Program-made: the position numbers and the translations under genes
Shown: piece after piece, positions 7,189-14,540 of the stretch
How the letters are laid out: the number at the start of each line of letters is the position of its first letter
Numbering within the stretch: position 1 is the first letter of the stretch
Assembly: GCA_900319255.1 (NCBI GenBank)
Contig: ONNU01000073.1
Span: forward strand, 1 to 20,975
Direction: 5' to 3'
DNA from: an uncultured Eubacteriales bacterium
GTDB taxonomy: Bacteria > Bacillota > Clostridia > Oscillospirales > Acutalibacteraceae
Length of the DNA stretch: 20,975 bases
The notes under the pieces: model-generated
Database searches by the model: none
Seen by the model: the letters and a program-made list of their open reading frames with translations, nothing else
Told to the model about the DNA's origin: nothing

Positions 7189-9180
7189 TTGGCAAAAAAG
7201 AAGGAAAAACAGGAATATGGCAACGAAAGTATAATGACATTGAAGGGCGCAGACAGAGTCCGTAAACGTCCTGCCGTAATTTTCGGCTCGGATGGTATCG
7301 AGGGCTGTCAGCACTCCGCCTTTGAGATACTTTCAAATTCCATCGACGAAGCAAGAGAAGGCTACGGCAAGGAAATAAGGATAACCCGCTTTGCCGACCA
7401 TTCTGTGGAGATCGAGGATTTCGGACGGGGAATACCTGTCGATTATAATAAAAATGAGGAAAGATATAACTGGGAGCTGGTATTCTGCGAGCTTTACGCC
7501 GGAGGTAAATATAATAACAGCGAAGCGGAAAGCTATGAGTTTTCCTTGGGCCTGAACGGTCTGGGACTTTGCTCCACACAGTATTCATCGGAATATATGG
7601 ATGTTGAGATCAGACGTGATGAAACTCTGTTTTCGCTTCATTTCGAGCATGGAGAAAATGTCGGCGGTCTGAAAAAGGAACCGTATAAGGGCAGAAAAAC
7701 CGGCACAAAGATCCGCTGGAAGCCTGATATCGAGGTTTTCACCGATATCAATATCAGCGATGATTATTTCACCGATATCATAAAAAGACAGGCGATAGTA
7801 AACGCAGGCATCCGCTTTCTTTACAAAAGTGAAAAAGAGGACGGAGGCTTTGACGAACAGGAGTTTGTCTATGAAAACGGTATCGAGGATCATGTAAAGG
7901 AGCTTGTGGGAGAGGATGCGCTTTCCACAGTACAGCTCTGGCAGACAGAAAGAATGGTCCGTGACCGTGACGATAAGCCTGAATATAAAACAAAGATAAA
8001 TATAGCCCTTGCCTTTTCAAATAAGATAAGCACCTCAGAGTATTATCACAATTCCTCATGGCTGGAATACGGCGGAGCGCCGGAAAAGGCTGTAAGAAAT
8101 GCCTTTGTATATTCCATTGACTCATACCTGAAGGCAAACGGCAAATATACAAAGAATGAAGCAAAGATAAACTTTGATGATGTAAAGGACTGTCTTGTAA
8201 TAGTAATATCCTCGTTCTCAAGCGTAACATCCTATGAGAACCAGACAAAGAAGGCTATTACAAACAAGGGTATACAGGATGCGATGACTGAATATCTCCG
8301 CCATCAGTTAGAGGTATATTTCATCGAAAACAAGCTTGAAGCGGAAAAGATCAGCGGTCAGGTGCTTATCAATAAGCGAAGCCGTGAAAGCGCGGAGAAA
8401 ACAAGACTTAATATAAAAAAGACCCTCGCAGGCAATATGGATATGACCGGCAGGGTGGCAAAATTCGTTGACTGCCGCAGTAAGGACAAGGATGAAAGAG
8501 AGCTTTTCATCGTGGAGGGTGATTCAGCTCTCGGCGCCTGTAAGCAGGCAAGGAATCCTGACTTTCAGGCGATCATGCCCATCAGGGGTAAAATACTCAA
8601 CTGCCTCAAGGCGGATTATAACAAGATATTCAAAAGCGAGATAATAACCGATCTTCTCAAGGTGCTTGGCTGCGGCGTTGAAGTGAAATCAAAGGCAAAC
8701 AAGGATCTTGCGACCTTTGATCTGGAGCTTCTGAGATGGAATAAGATAATATTCTGTACCGATGCCGATGTTGACGGCTTCCATATAAGAACGCTTCTCA
8801 TGACAATGATCTACCGCCTTGCCCCGACGCTTATAAGAGAAGGAAAGGTATATATCGCAGAATCTCCGCTTTATGAGATAACCTCAAAGGAAAAGGTATA
8901 CTTTGCATATACGGAGGCTGAAAAGGAAAGGTTCATCAAGGAGATAGGGGATAAGAAATATACTATCCAGCGTTCAAAGGGACTTGGTGAAAACGAGCCT
9001 GAGATGATGAGCCTGACGACAATGGATCCTTCCACCAGGAGACTGATAAAGATTATGCCGGATGATGCAAAGAAAACGGCAGAGATGTTTGATATACTTC
9101 TGGGAGATAATCTTGCCCTGCGCCGTGATTACATAGTTGAAAACGGTGCGAAATATATTGATGATATTGATGTAAGCTGA
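7189..9180 (+). CDS. parE: Type IIA topoisomerase ATPase subunit, divergent ParE/GyrB-like
   Basis: A 663-residue GHKL-ATPase/TOPRIM subunit that would pair with the ParC-like subunit encoded 46 bases downstream to pass DNA strands in an ATP-dependent way. Seen motifs: GADRVRKRPAVIFGS (20-34); N-box EILSNSIDEA with catalytic Glu46; DFGRGIP (77-83, Asn of the usual DNGRGIP replaced by Phe); ATP lid GLNGLG (121-126); QTK loop (352-354); TOPRIM EGDSALG (444-450, usually EGDSAGG); DADVDG (525-530); and KGLGENEP (597-604). The catalytic acids Glu444, Asp525, Asp527 and Asp529 are present, so it should be active. The start is a TTG: AAGGAGAT (7172-7179) sits 9 bases upstream, while the nearby ATG at 7182 is in another frame. 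MAKKK parallels the partner's MAKKR start. Topoisomerase IV is favoured over gyrase because the partner lacks a clear GyrA box; the symbol is provisional. Confidence 0.88.
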   Translation: MAKKKEKQEYGNESIMTLKGADRVRKRPAVIFGSDGIEGCQHSAFEILSNSIDEAREGYGKEIRITRFADHSVEIEDFGRGIPVDYNKNEERYNWELVFCELYAGGKYNNSEAESYEFSLGLNGLGLCSTQYSSEYMDVEIRRDETLFSLHFEHGENVGGLKKEPYKGRKTGTKIRWKPDIEVFTDINISDDYFTDIIKRQAIVNAGIRFLYKSEKEDGGFDEQEFVYENGIEDHVKELVGEDALSTVQLWQTERMVRDRDDKPEYKTKINIALAFSNKISTSEYYHNSSWLEYGGAPEKAVRNAFVYSIDSYLKANGKYTKNEAKINFDDVKDCLVIVISSFSSVTSYENQTKKAITNKGIQDAMTEYLRHQLEVYFIENKLEAEKISGQVLINKRSRESAEKTRLNIKKTLAGNMDMTGRVAKFVDCRSKDKDERELFIVEGDSALGACKQARNPDFQAIMPIRGKILNCLKADYNKIFKSEIITDLLKVLGCGVEVKSKANKDLATFDLELLRWNKIIFCTDADVDGFHIRTLLMTMIYRLAPTLIREGKVYIAESPLYEITSKEKVYFAYTEAEKERFIKEIGDKKYTIQRSKGLGENEPEMMSLTTMDPSTRRLIKIMPDDAKKTAEMFDILLGDNLALRRDYIVENGAKYIDDIDVS

Positions 9181-9226
9181 TGCTACAGCTATGCATTAAT
9201 CAGAATATTAGGAGAGATAAAGATAA

Positions 9227-11464
9227 ATGGCAAAGAAAAGAACTACCAAAAAGACTCCTGCCGCTGCCAGGATCGAGGGATATATCGCAGGCGCGGGAGA
9301 AATAGTAGAGGGCAGAATCGCCGACGCTCTCGAAGAAAATTTCATGCCCTATGCAATGAGTATCATCATGAGCCGTGCTATCCCAGAGATAGACGGCTTC
9401 AAGCCTTCACATAGAAAGCTGCTGTATACCATGTATAAAATGGGACTTTTAGGCAGTCAGAGAACGAAATCAGCAAATATCGTAGGACAGACCATGCGTC
9501 TGAATCCTCACGGCGATGCTGCGATATATGACACCATGGTCAGACTGAGCAGAGGCTATGAGGCTTTGCTTCATCCCTTTGTGGATTCAAAGGGAAATTT
9601 CGGAAAGTTCTACAGCCGTGATATGGCATGGGCAGCTTCAAGATATACAGAAGCAAAGCTTGATCCGATCTGTAATGAGCTTTTCAGAGATATTGATAAG
9701 GATACCGTGGATTTTGCGGATAACTATGATAATACGATGAAGGAGCCGACGCTTCTTCCGGCAGCATTCCCGTCAGTTCTTGTAAATGCGAATACGGGTA
9801 TCGCAGTAGGTATGGCAAGCTCTATCTGCTCCTTTAACCTCACAGAGGTCTGCCGCACTACCATCGAGCTTCTCAGGAATCAGGACCATGACGTAATGTC
9901 AACACTGATCGCTCCCGATTTCACCGGCGGCGCACAGATAATCTACGATGAAAAGACCATCAGGAATATCTATGATACCGGCAGGGGCAGCATCAGACTC
10001 AGGGGAAGATATATTTACGATAAATCAGCCAACTGCATAGATATCCTTTCCATCCCCCAGACTACCACCAGCGAAGCAATTATCGAAAAGGTCATCGACC
10101 TTGTAAAGGGCGGAAAGATAAAGGAAATATCCGATATCCGTGATGAAACGGGTATTGACGGTCTGAAAATAACCATCGACCTGAAAAGGGGCGTCAACGC
10201 GGATAAGCTTATGAGCAAGCTTTATAAAATGACCCCTCTTGAAGACAGCTTCTCCTGCAATTTCAATGTTCTTATCGGCGGAACTCCCATGGTGCTGGGA
10301 GTAAAGGATCTGCTGAATGAATGGTCAGCTTTCCGAATTGAATGTGTAAAGAGAAGGACATATTTTGATCTTCATAAAAAGCAGGACAGACTGCATCTTC
10401 TCCGGGGTCTTGAAAAGATACTTCTTGATATCGACAAGGCAATAAGGATCATCAGGAATACCGAAGAGGAATCAATGGTCGTTCCGAATCTTATGTCGGG
10501 CTTCGGGATAGATGAGGTGCAGGCTGAATATGTAGCCGAGATCAAGCTCCGCCACCTGAACAGAGAATATATCCTCAAGCGCACAGATGATATATCACAG
10601 CTTGAAAAGGATATCGAAGAGCTTGAAGCGATACTTGCCAGCAGCCGCAAGATCAAGAATATCATCATCCGCGAGCTTTCAGAGATAGCTGAAAAATACG
10701 GTCAGCCAAGAAAGAGCATGATAATCTATGCTGAGGATATCGAGGATGACGAGGTAGTGGAGGAGATACCGGATTATGCGGTAAATCTGTTTTTCTCAAA
10801 GGAGGGCTATTTCAAGAAGATAACCCCCCAGTCACTGAGAATGAGCGGCGAGCACAAGCTGAAGGACGGCGACGAGATCACCCAGCATTTTGAATCCACC
10901 AATAATACAGACCTGATCTTTTTCTCGGACAAGGCACAGGCATATAAGGCAAAGAGCAGTGACTTCACCGATACAAAGACCAGTGTTCTGGGCGAATATA
11001 TCCCCTCGAAGCTGAGCTTTGACGAGGGAGAGAACGCTGTATATATGATCCCCACAAAGGATTACAGCGGATATATGATCTTCGTATTTGAAAGCGGCAA
11101 GGTAGCAAGGATACCCCTTGAATCCTACGCAACAAAGACCAACCGCAAAAAGCTTGCAAATGCATACTGCGATAAGGAGCCGCTTGCGGCTGTATGCTTT
11201 GCGCAGGATGAAGATACGGATATCGTAATACTTTCGTCATCGGGAAGAGCGCTGGTATTCAAGGCTGGAGATATCAATTCAAAAAGCTCAAGAACAGCGC
11301 AGGGCGTAGCTGTAATGAAGCAGAAGAAGGGACACCGGGTCATTTCCGCAAGCGTGCTTTCAGAGGGAATGCTCAGCGATCCCGAAAGATACCGCGCAAA
11401 AACCATCCCCACAATGGGTCAGCTCCCCAAAAGCAGCGAGCAGATGACCTTTGGAGATCAGTAA
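9227..11464 (+). CDS. parC: Type IIA topoisomerase breakage-reunion subunit, divergent ParC/GyrA-like
   Basis: A 745-residue DNA cleavage subunit. The winged-helix/tower region starts at FMPYAMSIIMSRAIPEIDG (39-57). The quinolone-resistance-determining stretch is NPHGDAAIYDTMVR (93-106), with Ala98 where gyrase and topoisomerase IV usually have Ser or Thr, and Asp102 conserved. The catalytic tyrosine is Tyr140 in ASRYTEAKL. A coiled-coil segment lies around 365-500. The C-terminal domain from about 515 has beta-pinwheel-like repeats (GYFKKIT, SGRALVFKAGD) but only a degenerate match (SSRTAQGV) to the GyrA box QRRGGKG, which favours a ParC-type, decatenating enzyme. AGGAGAGA precedes the ATG by about 11 bases. 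A second TAA follows immediately after the stop. It is probably co-transcribed with the ATPase subunit. Confidence 0.88.
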   Translation: MAKKRTTKKTPAAARIEGYIAGAGEIVEGRIADALEENFMPYAMSIIMSRAIPEIDGFKPSHRKLLYTMYKMGLLGSQRTKSANIVGQTMRLNPHGDAAIYDTMVRLSRGYEALLHPFVDSKGNFGKFYSRDMAWAASRYTEAKLDPICNELFRDIDKDTVDFADNYDNTMKEPTLLPAAFPSVLVNANTGIAVGMASSICSFNLTEVCRTTIELLRNQDHDVMSTLIAPDFTGGAQIIYDEKTIRNIYDTGRGSIRLRGRYIYDKSANCIDILSIPQTTTSEAIIEKVIDLVKGGKIKEISDIRDETGIDGLKITIDLKRGVNADKLMSKLYKMTPLEDSFSCNFNVLIGGTPMVLGVKDLLNEWSAFRIECVKRRTYFDLHKKQDRLHLLRGLEKILLDIDKAIRIIRNTEEESMVVPNLMSGFGIDEVQAEYVAEIKLRHLNREYILKRTDDISQLEKDIEELEAILASSRKIKNIIIRELSEIAEKYGQPRKSMIIYAEDIEDDEVVEEIPDYAVNLFFSKEGYFKKITPQSLRMSGEHKLKDGDEITQHFESTNNTDLIFFSDKAQAYKAKSSDFTDTKTSVLGEYIPSKLSFDEGENAVYMIPTKDYSGYMIFVFESGKVARIPLESYATKTNRKKLANAYCDKEPLAAVCFAQDEDTDIVILSSSGRALVFKAGDINSKSSRTAQGVAVMKQKKGHRVISASVLSEGMLSDPERYRAKTIPTMGQLPKSSEQMTFGDQ

Positions 11465-11540
11465 TAACAGATAGCGATTAATGTGAAGCTTTAAACTATG
11501 TGCTTCTATAAACATGTATGAAATTTTTTTGATAAATATC

Positions 11541-11569
11541 TTGATTTTATTGTCTGTATATGGTAAACT
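11541..11569 (+). promoter_or_regulatory. Candidate promoter for secG
   Basis: TTGATT (11541-11546) and TAAACT (11564-11569) with a 17-base spacer and a TGG extended -10. Each hexamer matches 4 of 6 consensus positions. It lies in the AT-rich gap after the parC-like gene and would leave a leader of about 100 bases before secG. I see no convincing intrinsic terminator for the topoisomerase genes in the same gap. Confidence 0.55.
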
Positions 11570-11676
11570 ATATGGGTATGTTAAGCTAATTAAGCTGAAA
11601 AATCGCTGATGACTGTGAGAAAAAGGAATTTTTGTGTCAGAAAGCGGTTTTTATTTCGATTGGAGGATCTAATATA

Positions 11677-12279
11677 ATGGGAGTTTGGGAAATCGTTGTA
11701 GGCGCGCTTGTATTGTTATTATCTATCATAATGATAATCCTTATCATTCTGCAGGAGGGTCATCAGGCAGGTCTCGGTACAGTTACCGGCGGCGCAGATT
11801 CCTTCCTTTCAAGAGGTAAGGCTCGTACAGCAGATGCTGTTTTCGCAAAGATCACTAAGTATTGCGCTATTGTTTTCTTCCTTCTCGTTATTGCGCTTAA
11901 TGCTATCGCATTCTTCGGCGGTACATCAACAAAAAGCTCAGGCGAAAATGCCGCTATAAGCGCTGAATCATCAGCTTCCTCAGAGGAAAGCAAGACAGAG
12001 GAAAGCAAAGAGGAAAGCAAGAAAGAAGAGAGCAAGAAAGAAGAGAGCAAGGCTGAGGCTTCAAAGGAAACTTCTGCCGAAAGCGGCGCATCAGCAGCAG
12101 AAAGCTCAGTACAGGCTTCAACTGAGACATCAGCAGAGGCATCAGCAGAAACATCAGCAGAGAGCGCAGCTGAGACTTCAGAAGAAAGCGCAGCAGAAAC
12201 ATCAGCAGAGGGTGAAAGCTCCGCAGCAGAAAGCACAGAAGCTTCAGCTGAGGAAAGTGTTCAGTCAGCCGCTGAATAA
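11677..12279 (+). CDS. secG: Preprotein translocase subunit SecG with a long Ser/Glu/Ala-rich tail
   Basis: A 200-residue protein whose first 81 residues are a standard SecG: TM1 at about 4-25, the cytoplasmic loop with LQEGHQAGLGTVTGGADSF (25-43), and TM2 at about 61-81. SecG assists SecYE channel function. SecG is normally about 70-85 residues; here residues 82-200 are low-complexity Ser, Glu, Ala, Thr and Lys, including KEESK repeats (111-125) and ETSAE-type repeats (131-178). By known SecG topology (both ends outside) the tail would be extracytoplasmic. I chose ATG 11677: TGGAGGA (11661-11667) lies 9 bases upstream and the SecG family start MGVWEIV follows; upstream in-frame codons from 11632 have no support. 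It has its own candidate promoter and a strong terminator. Confidence 0.93.
   Translation: MGVWEIVVGALVLLLSIIMIILIILQEGHQAGLGTVTGGADSFLSRGKARTADAVFAKITKYCAIVFFLLVIALNAIAFFGGTSTKSSGENAAISAESSASSEESKTEESKEESKKEESKKEESKAEASKETSAESGASAAESSVQASTETSAEASAETSAESAAETSEESAAETSAEGESSAAESTEASAEESVQSAAE
12016..12051 (+). repeat. 15-bp tandem repeat inside the secG tail
   Basis: AGCAAGAAAGAAGAG occurs twice perfectly (12016-12030 and 12031-12045), followed by a partial third unit. It encodes the SKKEE repeat. Perfect in-frame units of 15 bp mean copy-number change by slippage would lengthen or shorten the tail without a frameshift. Confidence 0.85.
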
Positions 12280-12307
12280 TAATTTTTGCAGTGATAATAT
12301 GACGAAC

Positions 12308-12344
12308 AGGCATCTTCAAAATTTTTGGAGATGCTTGATTTTTT
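12308..12344 (+). terminator. Intrinsic terminator after secG
   Basis: AGGCATCTTC (12308-12317) pairs with GGAGATGCTT (12327-12336) over 10 positions, two of them G-U, around a 9-base loop; GATTTTTT follows. It starts 28 bases after the secG stop. Confidence 0.8.
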
Positions 12345-12459
12345 ACCTGAATCTGTGTTACTCAACAGTGAGAATATAAAACATTGTATTATACTATTCA
12401 AAATTATCAGATTCACCGAAAAGGTTTATTTTCAGATTAAGCCTGAGCCGCTGAGGGGG
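12345..12459. other. AT-rich spacer upstream of repeat copy B
   Basis: No gene. A TATACT at 12390-12395 could be a -10 box for cca but has no matching -35 box at 16-18 bases. The cca promoter is therefore unresolved; it may lie here or inside the repeat. Confidence 0.4.
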
Positions 12460-12633
12460 ATAAGGAAATGGGATCTCAAAAGGGGGGAGCTCAAGGGGGA
12501 CACCCTTTGTGGTTTCCACCTTTTGTTTCACCAAAGCAGAAATACTAATGAAGTATAACTCAAGGTATTAAAGCGGAACAGCGGATTTCCTTTTTCTGAC
12601 CGCAGCGGAACTATAAAATTAACGGATTCAGGT
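12460..12633 (+). repeat. Dispersed foldback repeat, copy B (left end plus core)
   Basis: This copy has the outer left terminal repeat ATAAGGAAATGGGAT (12460-12474, then CAAAAGGGG), the reverse complement of the right ends of copies C (14288-14302) and D (20962-20975). It continues with TTTGTGGTT (12506-12514) and CTTTTGT (12520-12526), then the core starting AAAGCAGAAATACTAATGAAG (12533 onward). From 12501 it matches copy A without gaps to 12633. The right half seen in C and D is absent, so this is a different subtype or a deletion product. It ends 31 bases before the cca start codon. Confidence 0.8.
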
Positions 12634-12664
12634 GATAGTAAAAAGCAGGGAAGGTGAGCAAGGA

Positions 12665-14029
12665 ATGAAAATAAATATGCCGGAAAATGTAAAGCTGATG
12701 ATATCAAAGCTTGAAGAAAGGGGATATAAGGCTTTTGCAGTCGGCGGATGCATACGGGACAGCGTTATGGGCATTATGCCCCACGACTGGGATATCTGCA
12801 CAAGCGCTCTGCCGGAGGAGATACTGTCTGCTCTGGGAAAGCATAATGTCATCGACAGCGGATTGAAACACGGCACAGTTACAGTAAAATTCGATAAGGA
12901 GCTGTATGAGATAACCACCTTCCGCACAGACGGCAAATATTCCGATAACCGCCGCCCTGAGCAGGTCACATTCATAACCTCCCTTGAAGAAGATCTTGCA
13001 AGACGTGATTTCACCGTAAATGCAATGGCATATAACGACAGCGAGGGTCTGCGTGATCCCTTCGGCGGACAGGAGGATATAAAAAGAGGGCTGATAAGAT
13101 GCGTAGGGGATCCGGACGAAAGATTCAACGAGGATGCGCTGAGGATATTGCGGGCGCTTCGTTTTTCATCCCGCCTTGGCTTTGAGATCGAGGAGCAGAC
13201 CGCAGAATCAATAAGGAAAAATGCCGGGCTTCTGAAAAACATCTCGGCAGAACGCATTGCATCGGAGCTTACAGGAATACTTGACGGAAAATACTGTGAA
13301 AGGGTGCTGCTGGAATACCCGATGGTGCTGAGCGTATTCATACCGGAGATAAAGCCCATGGTGGGACTTGACCAGCGCAATCCGCATCATATCTATGATG
13401 TGTGGACGCATACGGTAAAGGTCGTGGGCAATGCGCCGCAGGGAAAGGTAATGCGTCTTGCTGCGCTTCTGCATGATATAGCAAAGCCCTGCTGCTTCAC
13501 CGTGGATGACAGGGGAACAGGACATTTCAAGGGTCATCCCGAGCTTGGGGCAGAAATGGCTTCGCACATTCTGAAAAGACTGCACCTGGATAATGATACC
13601 ATATCAAAGGTAAAGCTTCTGATACATTACCACGACCGCAGACCGATGCCCGAGCCAAGACAGATAAGACGCCTCGTATCAAAAACGGGAGTTGAAATGT
13701 TCATCCCGCTGATGGAGCTGAAACGGGCAGATACAAAGGGACAGAACCCGGAGACCATTCCCGGAAAGCTGAAAAAGCTTGACGAGATAGAAGCCGTATT
13801 CCGCCAGGTCACAGCAGACGGCAGCGAATTCAATATAAAAAGCCTTGCAATAAACGGCGGCGATATCATAGCGCTGGGAGTAAACGAAGGCAAAGAGATC
13901 GGCAGACTTCTCAGCGAAATGCTTGAGCTTGTGATCGAAGGAAACGCCCCGAACGAAAAGCAAGCCCTCCTTGAAGAAATAAAAAAGCGCCTGAACAGCG
14001 GAGATGACACAAAGCAGAAAAACCAATGA
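12665..14029 (+). CDS. cca: CCA tRNA nucleotidyltransferase with HD domain
   Basis: A 454-residue class II nucleotidyltransferase that adds or repairs the 3' CCA of tRNAs; a poly(A) polymerase-like role cannot be fully excluded from motifs. Head domain: VGGCIRD (26-32), catalytic pair Asp41 and Asp43 in PHDWDIC, and RRD (113-115) before FTVNAMAY. Neck and body: DPFGGQEDI (131-139) and RFNEDALRILRALRFSSR (153-170). A C-terminal HD phosphohydrolase domain has His249, His270-Asp271 (LLHDIAKP) and His291. I chose ATG 12665, preceded by AAGGTGA (12651-12657); an in-frame GTG at 12632 falls inside repeat copy B. The last five codons (K-Q-K-N-Q) and the TGA lie inside repeat copy C, so the C-terminal end appears to be supplied by the element. 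Confidence 0.93.
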   Translation: MKINMPENVKLMISKLEERGYKAFAVGGCIRDSVMGIMPHDWDICTSALPEEILSALGKHNVIDSGLKHGTVTVKFDKELYEITTFRTDGKYSDNRRPEQVTFITSLEEDLARRDFTVNAMAYNDSEGLRDPFGGQEDIKRGLIRCVGDPDERFNEDALRILRALRFSSRLGFEIEEQTAESIRKNAGLLKNISAERIASELTGILDGKYCERVLLEYPMVLSVFIPEIKPMVGLDQRNPHHIYDVWTHTVKVVGNAPQGKVMRLAALLHDIAKPCCFTVDDRGTGHFKGHPELGAEMASHILKRLHLDNDTISKVKLLIHYHDRRPMPEPRQIRRLVSKTGVEMFIPLMELKRADTKGQNPETIPGKLKKLDEIEAVFRQVTADGSEFNIKSLAINGGDIIALGVNEGKEIGRLLSEMLELVIEGNAPNEKQALLEEIKKRLNSGDDTKQKNQ

Positions 14030-14156
14030 AGTATGGCTCAGGGCAGTAAAGCGGAACAGCCGGATTCGGGATTTATTCTTTATGACCCGGCTTCTATCGA
14101 CTGCTGATTTCCTCCAGGGCAGCGGCTTTGCCGCTGCGACAAAAGAGGAGAACCAC

Positions 14157-14187
14157 AAGAGGTGGGCTTGCGCCCCCCTCTTTGTTT
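14157..14187 (+). terminator. Repeat-borne intrinsic terminator downstream of cca
   Basis: AAGAGGTGGGC (14157-14167) pairs with GCCCCCCTCTT (14172-14182), 10 of 11 positions, around a short loop, and TTTGTTT follows. It lies about 130 bases after the cca stop and is part of repeat copy C. A second hairpin, GCAGCGGC-TTT-GCCGCTGC, precedes it at 14119-14137. Confidence 0.65.
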
Positions 14188-14257
14188 AAAATCAGAGTAT
14201 ACTTAGCTGATCGAGAAAGTCCGGCATTTCAGGAGCATATGCTAAGACAATTGTGAC

Positions 14258-14274
14258 ACCGGCGGCACGCCGGT
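14258..14274. repeat. GC-rich palindrome (REP-like), copy 2
   Basis: ACCGGCG-GCA-CGCCGGT, identical in stem and loop to the core of the palindrome at 434-452, with the same preceding GAC. It sits inside the extra segment that distinguishes repeat copy C from copy D. Confidence 0.6.
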
Positions 14275-14302
14275 CTCCCCTTTTGAAATCCCCTTTCCTT
14301 AT

Positions 14303-14442
14303 CTCCCCCCGGGTTCGCTCCACGCGGGGAAAAATTATCGAATTTCTGCTTTCTGTCCAACGCGCGGATGATTGATACGGCAATGCTCGTAATTATTTCA
14401 CGACCCTGGCACGCCGGCGTCGACGCTGCCGGCGGTGCCTCC
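14303..14442. other. Non-coding spacer with imperfect GC-rich inverted repeat
   Basis: No gene. An inverted repeat GGCACGCCGGC / GCCGGCGGTGCC spans 14408-14439 with a one-base bulge and a GTCGACGCT centre. It resembles the palindromes at 434-452 and 14258-14274 and ends 3 bases before the -35 box of the next promoter. Confidence 0.5.
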
Positions 14443-14471
14443 TTGTATCATGGGGAGAAAAGTGGTATAAT
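14443..14471 (+). promoter_or_regulatory. Promoter for the dnaD-dnaC-degV-rnr run
   Basis: A perfect TATAAT (14466-14471) preceded by TGG, an extended -10, and a weak -35 TTGTAT (14443-14448) at 17 bases. Initiation near 14478 would leave a leader of about 60 bases. Confidence 0.65.
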
Positions 14472-14540
14472 GTAGGAAAATGATGGATTGTGACGAAAAA
14501 GGAAATGATGTAATGACCGGATGGAATGGAGAAGAAAATA

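Larger units (their letters stand above)
14011..14302 (+). repeat. Dispersed foldback repeat, copy C (core plus right end, with internal insertion)
   Basis: The copy starts with AAAGCAGAAA at 14011, inside the end of cca, and matches the A/B core through AATGAAGTATGGCTCA. From about 14068 it follows copy D: GATTCGGGA, TTATTCTTTA, a GCAGCGGC hairpin (14119-14137), ACAAAAG (14139-14145), AACCACAAG (14151-14159), a GC-rich terminator-like hairpin and ATCCCCTTTCCTTAT (14288-14302). Relative to D it carries about 90 extra bases (about 14183-14273) that contain the GC-rich palindrome. The outer left end is missing. Confidence 0.8.

Noticed and set aside
11763..12236. 157-residue Ser/Ala/Leu-rich frame opposite the secG tail
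   Set aside because: Its repeats are the complement of the secG tail repeats and it has no independent support.
13679..14158. Antisense frame that shares a short peptide (SRIR, PW-K-AV-RS) with the antisense frame at 20698-20916
   Set aside because: The similarity is explained by repeat copies C and D being homologous DNA; the frames diverge outside the repeat and lack start signals.
14303..14320. GGGTTCGCTCC, resembling a tRNA T-arm
   Set aside because: No matching acceptor stem, D-arm or anticodon arm around it. I found no tRNA or rRNA gene in the window.
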